Shown here: piece by piece, positions 1-7,550 of the stretch
Layout: every line of letters starts with the position of its first letter
How positions within the stretch are numbered: position 1 is the stretch's first letter
Translations under genes and position numbers: made by a program
The notes under the pieces: generated by a model
The model's input: only the letters and a program-made list of their open reading frames with translations
Told to the model about the DNA's origin: nothing
The model's database searches: none
Source of the DNA: Erysipelotrichaceae bacterium UBA3379
GTDB taxonomy: Bacteria; Bacillota_I; Bacilli_A; Erysipelotrichales; Coprobacillaceae
Assembly (NCBI GenBank): GCA_002359025.1
Contig: DEPZ01000069.1
Location: 1 to 12,917 of the forward strand
Direction of reading: 5' to 3'
DNA: 12,917 nt

Positions 1-716
1 TCTTCTTCAGCTGCTAATTCTACTCTTAAATGATTATAATCTGATTTTAATTGTTCATTTAACCGGTTGAGTTCTTCTACTTCTTTTTGATATTTTGTTT
101 GATATCTATCAAAGTATATCATTGCAATCGTATAGACTATCACTATAAATGTAAAAGTACGACCTACACTAGGAAAATAAAAAAGTTTTTTATTTGATAG
201 AATGAAAGTAATAGTGAAATAAGTCAAAAGAGTGATACTCAATAATTTAAATAAGCGGAAGTTTTTTAATATAAGATTCCTTTGAAAGTAAAAGAAAGCG
301 AGAAACTCAAAATATTTTATGAGAAGTTGAAATAGTATGGAGTGTGGTATTGTTACAGTGATTTCTGTGATAGTCAATGGAGCATCAAAAAGCCATGTAA
401 ATGTACTGGCAATTATTATATAAAGGATTGTCTTGTTAAAAATCCATAGAATTAAACTATTCCTTAACTTTTCTATTTTTATAACTGATTTATTTAATAA
501 AATATATAGTCCTATAATAGATATGAAAACAATTGTTTTAATAAGAAGATGACTAAAAACATTAAAATTATATATAGTTAATAAGATAAGTGTAATTATA
601 TTTTGAATATTCAATTTTAAATTCGAATTTTCATTTGAAGAAAATGAATATTGAATTAAATATAAATCAATCAATGATAAGAAAATACGTATCAAAAAAT
701 TTAAAACATTAATCAT
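1..716 (-). CDS. N-terminal part of a polytopic membrane protein, probably an AgrC/GHKL-type sensor histidine kinase (3' end beyond window)
   Basis: An uninterrupted reading frame of about 238 codons starts at ATG 716-714, behind a strong GGGAGG site (731-726), and runs off the left edge. The protein has six or seven hydrophobic segments (roughly residues 4-21, 38-50, 56-75, 88-109, 125-146, 156-173, 184-200). A charged, heptad-like stretch rich in Glu, Leu, Asn and Lys follows, starting near residue 203 (DRYQTKYQKEVEELNRL). This layout, a multi-pass sensor followed by a coiled-coil linker, is that of AgrC-like quorum-sensing kinases, whose phospho-acceptor His and GHKL ATPase domain would come next. 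Those parts lie outside the window, so the kinase assignment is inference; a transporter or other membrane protein with a cytoplasmic coil remains possible. The gene is divergent from the secreted-protein gene at 920. It is certainly coding; its function is only moderately supported. Confidence 0.6.
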   Translation of the reverse strand, partial: MINVLNFLIRIFLSLIDLYLIQYSFSSNENSNLKLNIQNIITLILLTIYNFNVFSHLLIKTIVFISIIGLYILLNKSVIKIEKLRNSLILWIFNKTILYIIIASTFTWLFDAPLTITEITVTIPHSILFQLLIKYFEFLAFFYFQRNLILKNFRLFKLLSITLLTYFTITFILSNKKLFYFPSVGRTFTFIVIVYTIAMIYFDRYQTKYQKEVEELNRLNEQLKSDYNHLRVELAAEE

Positions 717-739
717 TTTTAATTTCCTCCCTAAGTATC

Positions 740-745
740 AGTATA
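740..745 (-). promoter_or_regulatory. Candidate -10 box for the kinase-like gene
   Basis: Read on the minus strand, TATACT lies at 745-740 and would start transcription near 733, just ahead of the GGGAGG ribosome site at 731-726. No convincing -35 box is visible 17 bp upstream, so the promoter may need an activator or may lie elsewhere. Confidence 0.3.
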
Positions 746-763
746 TATAATTTTATCATTATT

Positions 764-828
764 TGTGGTAATAAGGAATAATTAAATAAAGAATATTCAA
801 AATATAACCACACAACGATGGTTTTGAA
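764..828. promoter_or_regulatory. Overlapping inverted repeats in the divergent intergenic region (operator candidate)
   Basis: TGTGGTAATA at 764-773 is mirrored, with one mismatch, by TATAACCACA at 803-812. The second arm also forms part of another dyad: TTCAA (796-800) and AACCA (806-810) face TGGTT and TTGAA (819-828) across an 8-base centre. GAATATTC at 791-798 is itself palindromic. The cluster lies between two divergent genes, where a regulator would be expected to bind. No known operator consensus was recognised. Confidence 0.35.
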
Positions 829-887
829 CATTATATGAATATCAATGTGCAATTATAGATGAAAGCGGTTTATTGTTTTTTTATATC

Positions 888-896
888 TGCTAATAT
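888..896 (+). promoter_or_regulatory. Extended -10 promoter candidate for the secreted-protein gene
   Basis: TGC-TAATAT at 888-896 matches an extended -10 element and would start transcription near 903, giving a leader of about 17 bases. The -35 region (around 868-873, GGTTTA) is poor, which is tolerated by extended -10 promoters or could indicate dependence on an activator. Confidence 0.4.
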
Positions 897-919
897 AACA
901 AATGAGGGGAGGTGAGAAG

Positions 920-1348
920 ATGAAATTAAAAAGAAAACTTTTCACGATGAGTTTATGTATGTTGATGTTAGCTGGGGTTGTGTCAACGGTAAGTGCATAT
1001 GTAAGCGTGAGTGGTACAAGTTATCAAACTGTAACACATAAGGATATTCCAGGTGGTGGATATGCACATTATGATACATATTATGGAAGTAAGAAAGCAA
1101 CTGATGGATACTTTGCAACTTTTTTAAAGGTTAAAGGGGATGCTGCATTAGGAAACTTTGCAACAATAATCAAATCCAATAAAACAGCTGTCTCTGAAAT
1201 GGTAGGATTACGTACTACTGCATCACTAGCTCAAGAATATGGATGTTCAAAAGGAACAGTCTATTTTAGTGCAGTTGCCTCACATACTATAGAACCAAGT
1301 AACTCATGTGATGTGACAATGAAATTTAGTGCAGATGATTTGAAGTAA
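920..1348 (+). CDS. Small secreted protein of unknown function
   Basis: I do not recognise the family. The start is taken at ATG 920, because the strong GGGGAGGTGA ribosome site (906-915) lies inside a possible 902 start; this gives 142 residues. The N-terminus is a clear Sec signal peptide: basic MKLKRK, a hydrophobic core of about 15 residues, then a likely signal peptidase I site at VSA-YV after residue 26. The mature part (about 116 residues) is rich in Ser, Thr, Tyr, Gly and Ala with alternating polar and hydrophobic residues, which suggests a beta-rich fold. It has two cysteines about 20 residues apart near the C-terminus (in YGCSKG and SNSCDV) that could form a disulfide once exported. 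There is no lipobox, sortase motif or transmembrane segment after the signal, so it is probably released. A lactococcin-972-like bacteriocin or a pheromone/toxin-like exoprotein are possibilities only. It has its own promoter candidate and terminator and is divergent from a kinase-like gene. Confidence 0.75.
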   Translation: MKLKRKLFTMSLCMLMLAGVVSTVSAYVSVSGTSYQTVTHKDIPGGGYAHYDTYYGSKKATDGYFATFLKVKGDAALGNFATIIKSNKTAVSEMVGLRTTASLAQEYGCSKGTVYFSAVASHTIEPSNSCDVTMKFSADDLK

Positions 1349-1354
1349 GACAAG

Positions 1355-1385
1355 AAAAGAACTTTTCGAAAGAAGAGTTCTTTTT
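1355..1385 (+). terminator. Rho-independent terminator after the secreted-protein gene
   Basis: AAAAGAACT (1355-1363) pairs with AGTTCTTTT (1376-1384) across a 12-base loop and ends in a T-run, seven bases after the TAA of the upstream gene. It isolates that gene from the acetyltransferase downstream. Confidence 0.75.
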
Positions 1386-1451
1386 ATATATGTATACAAT
1401 ACAAAAAGATATGGATGTATGATAAAATGAAATGTACGAGGTGAAAGAGTT

Positions 1452-1859
1452 ATGGAATTACAGTTATTAGAATATGTTAGTATGAATCTACCGAAAGGAT
1501 TTGATCCTTATTCTATATATTTGATCATAGTGAATGATATAGAAGTTGGACGTTTGACTTTAAGAGAAGGTAGTGATGAACAAAGATATTATGATGGACA
1601 TATTGGTTATAGTATTTATCCTGAATATAGAGGACATCATTATGCTTATCAAGCGTGTTTGTTATTGAAAGATATGATAGATGTTGATCATTTGATTATT
1701 ACCTGTGATCCATCGAATATAGCTTCAATAAAAACAATAAAAAAACTAGGGTGTGAATATATAGAAACAAAAACAATACCAACACATCTCAAGAAACTGT
1801 TTACTCATGATGAAAAAGTTAAACAAATATATAAATGGAAAATAGGAGGAAAGCTATGA
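1452..1859 (+). CDS. GNAT-family N-acetyltransferase (RimJ/RimL-like)
   Basis: This 135-residue protein would transfer an acetyl group from acetyl-CoA to an amine; its substrate cannot be told from sequence. It has the size of a single GNAT domain. The acetyl-CoA loop is seen at residues 49-65 (GHIGYSIYPEYRGHHYA), where the usual (R/Q)-x-x-G-x-(G/A) signature has His63 in place of the Gly. The second conserved block is at about residues 86-102 (CDPSNIASIKTIKKLGC), typical of GNAT motif B, where the N-x-x-S-x-x-x-x-x-x-x-G pattern lies. GAGGTGA at 1438-1444 precedes the ATG by 7 bases. Its TGA stop overlaps the ATG of sbcD in ATGA (1856-1859), so it probably heads the operon and is translationally coupled to sbcD. 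A functional link to DNA repair is not established. Confidence 0.85.
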   Translation: MELQLLEYVSMNLPKGFDPYSIYLIIVNDIEVGRLTLREGSDEQRYYDGHIGYSIYPEYRGHHYAYQACLLLKDMIDVDHLIITCDPSNIASIKTIKKLGCEYIETKTIPTHLKKLFTHDEKVKQIYKWKIGGKL

Positions 1860-2971
1860 AATTTGTACATATCGCAGATTTACATCTAGGAAAAGCCATA
1901 CATCAATGTTCATTATTACATATACAAAAAGAACTCTTATGGCAATTATTAGATCAAATGAAACAACAAGATATTCATCTTTTAATTATTGCTGGAGATG
2001 TTTATGATCGTTTTATTCCAAGTCAAGAAGCTGTTTCATTATTAGATGATTTTTTAACAACTGCAATCCTTGAATATCATATACAAATTTTAATGATTAG
2101 TGGTAATCATGATAGTAGTGATCGTTTACATTTTGCTAGTTCATTGTTGGCTCAAAATGGTCTACATATAGAAACACATATACAAAAAGATATGCAGTAT
2201 GTAGAAATAGATCATACAAGATTTTATTTATTACCATTTTTAAAACCAAGTCATATAAGAATGTTATATCCTGACGAAAACATATATGATTATCAAAGTG
2301 CATTTGAAATCTATATGAAAAATCAACATATCGATAAAAACTATCAAAACATACTCATTACACATCAATTTGTAGGAAAATCTAGTATCACTTGTGAATC
2401 AGAAATTCCATTAAGTGTAGGTGGTAGTGAAATTATTGATGCATCTCTTTTTCAAGACTTTGATTATGTTGCTTTAGGACATTTACATTCTCCTCAAAAA
2501 GTAACAAGAGAAACAATAAGATATAGTGGATCTTTAATGTGTTACTCATTTGATGAAGTCAAACAAAAGAAATCATATGTTGTTGTGGATACAGATGATA
2601 TGTCTATAGACTTACAAACTTTAACACCAAGTCAAACATTAAGAGTCTATCAAGGCACATTCAAAGAATTCATGAATCCTGATTATATAGAAAAGAAAGA
2701 TGATTTCTTATCATTTGAATTAGATGAAACAACACTTATCCCCCATGCTATTGAACAATTACGTGTCTTATATCCAAATCTTCTCCAAATTACATATCCA
2801 AAACTCATTCAACAATCACAAACAATATCACATTCTATAGAAGCTATAGAAACTATGAATCAATATGAACTCTTTAAAAAGTTCTATCATGATATGAAAG
2901 GAACTTCTCTTGATCCAAAACAAGAAACAATCATACAAGAACTTTTAGAAAAAGTAGGTGAAAATCAATGA
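1856..2971 (+). CDS. sbcD: SbcD, Mre11-type nuclease subunit of the SbcCD complex
   Basis: SbcD is the metal-dependent nuclease of the SbcCD (Mre11/Rad50-type) complex, which cuts hairpins and processes double-strand ends or protein-blocked ends in the cytoplasm. The 371-residue protein shows the calcineurin-like phosphoesterase motifs in order: DLH at residues 8-10, GDVYD at 47-51, GNHD at 83-86, the ITH motif ending at His170, and GHLH at 208-211. All metal-binding positions are present. The start at 1856 is chosen over an in-frame ATG at 1835 because AGGAGG (1844-1849) sits just before it and MKFVHIADLHLGK is the normal family N-terminus. The ORF overlaps the acetyltransferase by 4 bases upstream and sbcC by 4 bases downstream (ATGA at 2968), so the two subunits are likely made in coupled fashion. 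Length is normal for the family. Confidence 0.95.
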   Translation: MKFVHIADLHLGKAIHQCSLLHIQKELLWQLLDQMKQQDIHLLIIAGDVYDRFIPSQEAVSLLDDFLTTAILEYHIQILMISGNHDSSDRLHFASSLLAQNGLHIETHIQKDMQYVEIDHTRFYLLPFLKPSHIRMLYPDENIYDYQSAFEIYMKNQHIDKNYQNILITHQFVGKSSITCESEIPLSVGGSEIIDASLFQDFDYVALGHLHSPQKVTRETIRYSGSLMCYSFDEVKQKKSYVVVDTDDMSIDLQTLTPSQTLRVYQGTFKEFMNPDYIEKKDDFLSFELDETTLIPHAIEQLRVLYPNLLQITYPKLIQQSQTISHSIEAIETMNQYELFKKFYHDMKGTSLDPKQETIIQELLEKVGENQ

Positions 2972-5900
2972 AAATACTTACCCTTACAATGAATGCCTTT
3001 TTAACATATAAAGATAAAACAACAATCCATTTTGATCAATTATTAGATCATGGCATTTATCTTATTAGTGGTACTACAGGATCAGGGAAAACAACCATCT
3101 TTGATGCCATTACATTTGCTTTATATGGAGTCGCAAGTGGGAGTCAAAGAAATCCTACTCATTTTAGAAGTGATTTTGCTGATGTTAAAGATGAAACATA
3201 TGTTGAATTAGAATTTGAATTACATCATCAAATATATAAAATCAAAAGATCACCAACATATACAAGACCAGGCTATAAGACACCTAAAATGGCAAATGCC
3301 ATTTTATATATCAATGATGAAATCATTGAAGGTGTTAAAGAAGTCAATCTTAAGATTTCTCAATTATTAGGTGTAGATGTACATCAATTTAAACAAATTG
3401 TTATGATTGCTCAAGGAGAATTTACAAAACTTATTTATGCAAGTAGTGAAGAAAGAGAAAAAGTATTAAGACATATTTTTCATAGTGAAGGATTAGTAGA
3501 TTTTGAAAATATTCTTAAAGAACAAACAAAAAACTATAAAGAACAATATCAATTATCTTCACAAAAACTCCAATCTCTCTTTCAATTATTAAATCTATCT
3601 CATGAATTTATGCAAACACATCAATCAGGTTTTCATCCTCAATATATAGAAGAAGCAAAACTTGAAAATCAAAAATTACAAGATGAATTCAACAACAATC
3701 AATCACTATACAAAACATTAACTGAAAAGTACAATACATTAAGCCAACAGTTCTATAAACATCAACAAAACAATCAAGATATTCTAGAATACGAAAAAAC
3801 ATCTCAAAACTATCAAGAACTCCTTACCCAAGAAGCAAAATATAAAGATTTAGAAAATCTCATTACTAAACTCAAACATATCCAAGAACAACAATCTTTT
3901 ATAAATCAATATCAAACAATCCAAACAGACATCAACTCTTTACTCAATCAAACACAAACCTATCAACAATCCATCCAACAACATGAAACAGAATTAACAA
4001 AACTTAAACACGAATATGAAAGTATCCCCCAATATCGTAAAGATAAAGAACAACTCATAATCGAACTCAAAAATATTGAACAAACATTACAAACACAAAA
4101 TCTCTACCACCTTGCTTTAGATGAATATCACCAAGAACAAGTTCAATATAAACATCTCAAAACACAATATCAAGAATCATTAACACATCATCAAAAACTT
4201 CTAGACAGAATAGAAAGAGATCAAAATAAAATCTCTAAACTTCCTACTCTACAACTAGAACTCAAAGAAAATGAAACAATGGTTCAAGAAATGAATAAAA
4301 AAAGAGTCACAATTCATGAACTCAGTGAACTCTATGATGAATTTAAAAATGATCAAGACACACACTATGAACTCTCAAAACGCTATAAAGAAGCACATGA
4401 ACAATACACAACATTACTCCATCATTATCAACAAGAAGATGAAAACTATAAACGCCAACAAGCAGGTATTCTCGCTTTAGATTTAAAAGACAATACACCT
4501 TGTCCAGTATGTGGTTCATTACACCACCCATCACCAGCCAAATTATCTTTACAAGTTTTATCAACACATGAATTAGAAGAATTAAATGAACAAGTTAATA
4601 ATGCTCTTACAAAGAAAGAGTCATTATATCAAGATACACTTTTACAAAAACAAAAACTCACACAGATACAAAGTCAAATAGACTTACTAAAGAAACAATT
4701 AAACATTACTGATGAACTCTCTAAACATGTTTTCATTGTTCTTCTACGTGATATTATGAATACAATTCATGAACATGAACTCACTTATCAAAAGAAACAT
4801 GATGAAGTCGAATATCTAAATAAACTTAAAAACTCACTTCAACAAGATCAACTGCTTTATAAACAACAACAAGAAGATCTTGAACAACTCCAACAAGACC
4901 TCTTCCATCTAGAATCATCATTATCTTCCAAACAAACCAAAATAGAAGAATGGAAACAAGATGCATATATACAAGACGAAAACTTAAACGATACATACCA
5001 ACACAAAACAACAATCTTTCATCAATTAGAACAAAAAATAGAAGATATCGATCACAATTATCATACTCTCTATCAAGAATTGGTTGTTGTTCGTACAAAA
5101 CTCCAAGAATCTTCATTACAGCTCGAAGCCAAACAACAAACCTATGAAGATATGTCTCATCAATTCAATACATGGATGAAAGAGTATTTTGAAACTCAAG
5201 AAGAATATCAAAACTGCTTAGAATATTATCCTAAACTCTCTCTTTATGAAAAACAACTCCAAGACTATCAAGTACAAAAACGTACATACCATATGAATTT
5301 AAAAGCCCTTGAAGAAAAAGTTCAAGGTTTGCAATGGACTGATTTATCTTCTATGCAAGAAACATTAAATATTCAAGAAGAAAAACGACATCAAGTTTTA
5401 AAAACAATCAATCAATTAGATCAAACTGTAACTCAAAACCAAAAGATTCTTAAACAATTAGAAAAGGCTTATCAAAACAATCAAGATATCTTTGAACAAT
5501 ATACTTTATATCAAGATTTATCCGATGTTTCATCAGGTAAAAACAATCAAAGAATGACTTTTGAAAGATATGTTCTTTCATCTTATTTTGAACATATCTT
5601 AGAATATGCAAATATTGAATTATTAAAGATGAGTCAAGGAAGATATGCGATGTATCGTAAAAAAGAGACAAAAGGATCAAAACAACAAGGCTTAGATCTA
5701 AGTGTACTTGATTATGAAACAGGAATTATGCGTGATATTCAATCGTTATCAGGTGGAGAGTCTTTTAAAGCGGCATTGGCACTGGCTCTAGGTCTATCTT
5801 CTATGATTCAAAGCTATGCCGGAGGTATTGAGCTTAATACTTTATTTATCGATGAAGGTTTTGGATCTTTAGATAGTGAATCATTAGATCAGGCTCTTTC

Positions 5901-6033
5901 AGTATTACTGGATTTAAAAAATGATAATAAAGTAATTGGGATTATCTCACATGTTCATGAACTCAAAGAAAGAATTTCTGCTCAAATTATTGTCGAAAAG
6001 ACAAGTCATGGAAGTCGTGTACATATAGAATAG
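2968..6033 (+). CDS. sbcC: SbcC, Rad50-type SMC-like ATPase subunit of SbcCD
   Basis: SbcC is the ATPase and DNA-tethering partner of SbcD. In its 1021 residues the N-terminal ATPase half has Walker A GTTGSGKTT at 35-43 and a Q-loop region near QIVMIAQGEF. Two long coiled-coil arms follow (roughly 180-510 and 520-860), separated by the zinc hook CPVC at 512-515, through which two molecules dimerise. The C-terminal ATPase half has the ABC signature LSGGES at 927-932, Walker B ending in D962-E963 (LFIDEGFGSLD) and the D-loop. All catalytic elements are intact. The coiled-coil part is unusually rich in Gln and His, and its coding strand is very poor in G compared with the two ATPase lobes. It starts in the ATGA overlap with sbcD. 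A strong hairpin follows the stop. Length is close to that of other bacterial SbcC proteins. Confidence 0.95.
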   Translation: MKILTLTMNAFLTYKDKTTIHFDQLLDHGIYLISGTTGSGKTTIFDAITFALYGVASGSQRNPTHFRSDFADVKDETYVELEFELHHQIYKIKRSPTYTRPGYKTPKMANAILYINDEIIEGVKEVNLKISQLLGVDVHQFKQIVMIAQGEFTKLIYASSEEREKVLRHIFHSEGLVDFENILKEQTKNYKEQYQLSSQKLQSLFQLLNLSHEFMQTHQSGFHPQYIEEAKLENQKLQDEFNNNQSLYKTLTEKYNTLSQQFYKHQQNNQDILEYEKTSQNYQELLTQEAKYKDLENLITKLKHIQEQQSFINQYQTIQTDINSLLNQTQTYQQSIQQHETELTKLKHEYESIPQYRKDKEQLIIELKNIEQTLQTQNLYHLALDEYHQEQVQYKHLKTQYQESLTHHQKLLDRIERDQNKISKLPTLQLELKENETMVQEMNKKRVTIHELSELYDEFKNDQDTHYELSKRYKEAHEQYTTLLHHYQQEDENYKRQQAGILALDLKDNTPCPVCGSLHHPSPAKLSLQVLSTHELEELNEQVNNALTKKESLYQDTLLQKQKLTQIQSQIDLLKKQLNITDELSKHVFIVLLRDIMNTIHEHELTYQKKHDEVEYLNKLKNSLQQDQLLYKQQQEDLEQLQQDLFHLESSLSSKQTKIEEWKQDAYIQDENLNDTYQHKTTIFHQLEQKIEDIDHNYHTLYQELVVVRTKLQESSLQLEAKQQTYEDMSHQFNTWMKEYFETQEEYQNCLEYYPKLSLYEKQLQDYQVQKRTYHMNLKALEEKVQGLQWTDLSSMQETLNIQEEKRHQVLKTINQLDQTVTQNQKILKQLEKAYQNNQDIFEQYTLYQDLSDVSSGKNNQRMTFERYVLSSYFEHILEYANIELLKMSQGRYAMYRKKETKGSKQQGLDLSVLDYETGIMRDIQSLSGGESFKAALALALGLSSMIQSYAGGIELNTLFIDEGFGSLDSESLDQALSVLLDLKNDNKVIGIISHVHELKERISAQIIVEKTSHGSRVHIE

Positions 6034-6055
6034 AATATAACCAAAAAGATTTTTT

Positions 6056-6091
6056 ATGATGAAATAGAAGCAATTCTATTTCATCATTTTG
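6056..6091 (+). terminator. Hairpin terminator after the sbcDC operon
   Basis: A perfect 14-bp stem, ATGATGAAATAGAA (6056-6069) with TTCTATTTCATCAT (6074-6087), closes a GCAA (GNRA-type) tetraloop and is followed by a short T-run (TTTTGTT). It lies 22 bases after the sbcC stop. The T-run is short, so termination may be partial. Confidence 0.7.
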
Positions 6092-6111
6092 TTAAAAGGA
6101 AAAAAGAATTT

Positions 6112-6186
6112 ATGATTTATTTAAGTGATGAGGATATCGTATCAAAAAAGTATGAAAATATGAAAAAACATGTGTTTCAATGCTAA
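6112..6186 (+). CDS. Possible 24-residue small ORF ahead of ftsA (doubtful)
   Basis: An ATG at 6112 opens a 24-codon frame ending in TAA at 6184-6186, giving a charged peptide that begins MIYLSDEDIVSKKYENMKK and ends HVFQC. AAAAGGA (6094-6100) lies about 11 bases upstream, a little far for a ribosome site. There is no hydrophobic segment and no family is recognised. The peptide would be encoded between the sbcC terminator and the ftsA promoter candidate. A chance frame in AT-rich DNA is equally likely. Confidence 0.2.
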   Translation: MIYLSDEDIVSKKYENMKKHVFQC

Positions 6187-6193
6187 GAATATG

Positions 6194-6222
6194 TTTTCTT
6201 ATAATCAAATTTATGCTAAAAT
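6194..6222 (+). promoter_or_regulatory. Promoter candidate for ftsA-ftsZ
   Basis: An extended -10 element, TGC-TAAAAT, lies at 6214-6222, with a weak -35 (TTTTCT, 6194-6199) at 17-bp spacing. Transcription would start near 6229, about 26 bases ahead of the ftsA ATG. Together with the upstream hairpin this suggests that ftsAZ is transcribed independently of sbcDC. Confidence 0.45.
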
Positions 6223-6254
6223 ATAAAAGAAGTATTTTTAAAGGAGAATTCATT

Positions 6255-7526
6255 ATGAAAGATATCTATGCTGTGTTAGATATAGGAAGTGCAACTGTTA
6301 AACTTCTTGTTGGTGAGGTTGTAAGTGCCAATATTAATGTGTTATTTGCTAAGAAAATAACAAGTCATGGTATACATAAGGGAAGAATTGAAGATATGAC
6401 GACTGTAGTTGGTGAAATTAGACTATTGATTGATGAAGCTTCTAAAGTATTAGGGTCACCAATGAGAAAGGTCGCATTATGTATTCCTTCTATTCATGCC
6501 CATATTTATCAAAGTGATGGTATTACAAAAGTTAACTCTCCTTTAGATCAAATTACAAATGATGATGTTATTCGTGCTTTGAAACTTTCAAATCGTTTTG
6601 AACGTGATGAAGATGAAGAAGTAATTTCTGTGATTCCTACTATGTTTCAACTTGATACAAAAGTAATGACAGAAGTTCCTATCGGTCAAAAGTCAGCTTC
6701 ATTAAAAGCTGAATCTCTTGTCATTACAACACAAAGAAAACTCTTATATAGTTACATTAGTGCTGTAGAAAAAGCAGGTGTAGAAGTATTAGATATTACA
6801 ATCAATGCTTACGCATGTGCAAAAGAGGCTTTTGATGCTGTATATCTTCAAGAGGGTGCTATACTTATAGATATAGGATATAGAAGTTCAACGGTTTCAT
6901 TTTTTGAAGGTGGATATTTGAAATATATTGCGCAGGCACCAGTAGGAGGCTATGATCTTACAAAGAAAATAGCTTCATCATGGCAAATCCCTATGGATAA
7001 AGCAGAAGTTTATAAAGTGAAATATGGGACTTGTAATGTAAATATTGGTGATGAGGATATTATACATACAACAATTGATAACGACGAGGAAACGCATTAT
7101 ACACAAAGAAATTTAGCTCATGTGTTAAGTGAAGGTGTGCGTGAAATCATGGAAGTCATCAAAACAAAGATTGATGTGATTAATGATGGCAGGGGTTATG
7201 AAACTGTCATTGTTGGTGGAGGTGGAGAGCTTCCAGATATAGATGCTGTCGCTTCACAAGTTTTAGAGAGTGCGGTTCGTACATATCGTCCTGATACAAT
7301 TGGGGCTAGAGATATGTCTTTTGTATGTTGTTTAGGTATGATGTATTATTTGAATGAACGTGCAAAGATCTTTGGAGGAATGGAACCTTCTGTTGTCTTG
7401 CCTGATATTACGAGTACAATGAGTATGCGATTTAAAGGGTTAACCAAAACAAAACCGGTTCATGGTGATAAGAAAAAAGGACGTTTTTCTAAAGCAATAG
7501 AAAATTTCTTTAGTGAAGAAGATTAA
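6255..7526 (+). CDS. ftsA: FtsA, actin-like membrane anchor of the Z-ring
   Basis: FtsA is an actin-fold ATPase that tethers FtsZ filaments to the membrane and recruits later division proteins. The 423-residue protein begins with the phosphate-1 motif LDIGSATVKLLVG (residues 8-20). It continues through the FtsA-specific SHS2/1C domain (about 85-160), the phosphate-2 motif around D206 (LIDIGYRSST), and the adenosine motif GGGGE at 321-325. It ends in a basic-amphipathic tail (about 408-423, KKGRFSKAIENFFSEED), the expected membrane-targeting helix. Start 6255 is chosen because AAAGGAGA (6240-6247) lies just upstream and the protein then begins at the conserved actin fold; an in-frame ATG at 6180 would add 25 residues that include the translated ribosome site. 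ftsZ follows after 24 bases, so the two are cotranscribed. Confidence 0.95.
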   Translation: MKDIYAVLDIGSATVKLLVGEVVSANINVLFAKKITSHGIHKGRIEDMTTVVGEIRLLIDEASKVLGSPMRKVALCIPSIHAHIYQSDGITKVNSPLDQITNDDVIRALKLSNRFERDEDEEVISVIPTMFQLDTKVMTEVPIGQKSASLKAESLVITTQRKLLYSYISAVEKAGVEVLDITINAYACAKEAFDAVYLQEGAILIDIGYRSSTVSFFEGGYLKYIAQAPVGGYDLTKKIASSWQIPMDKAEVYKVKYGTCNVNIGDEDIIHTTIDNDEETHYTQRNLAHVLSEGVREIMEVIKTKIDVINDGRGYETVIVGGGGELPDIDAVASQVLESAVRTYRPDTIGARDMSFVCCLGMMYYLNERAKIFGGMEPSVVLPDITSTMSMRFKGLTKTKPVHGDKKKGRFSKAIENFFSEED

Positions 7527-7550
7527 CATATAAAAAGAGAGGTTAGAGAA

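Noticed and set aside
4343..5680. Several open frames of 65-96 codons within sbcC on both strands
   Set aside because: They sit inside the intact sbcC frame, and the G-poor coding strand makes long shadow frames likely. None has a ribosome site or domain.
6180..6254. 25-residue N-terminal extension of FtsA
   Set aside because: It would translate through the AAAGGAGA ribosome site and lies before the conserved actin-fold start at 6255; the promoter candidate also overlaps it.
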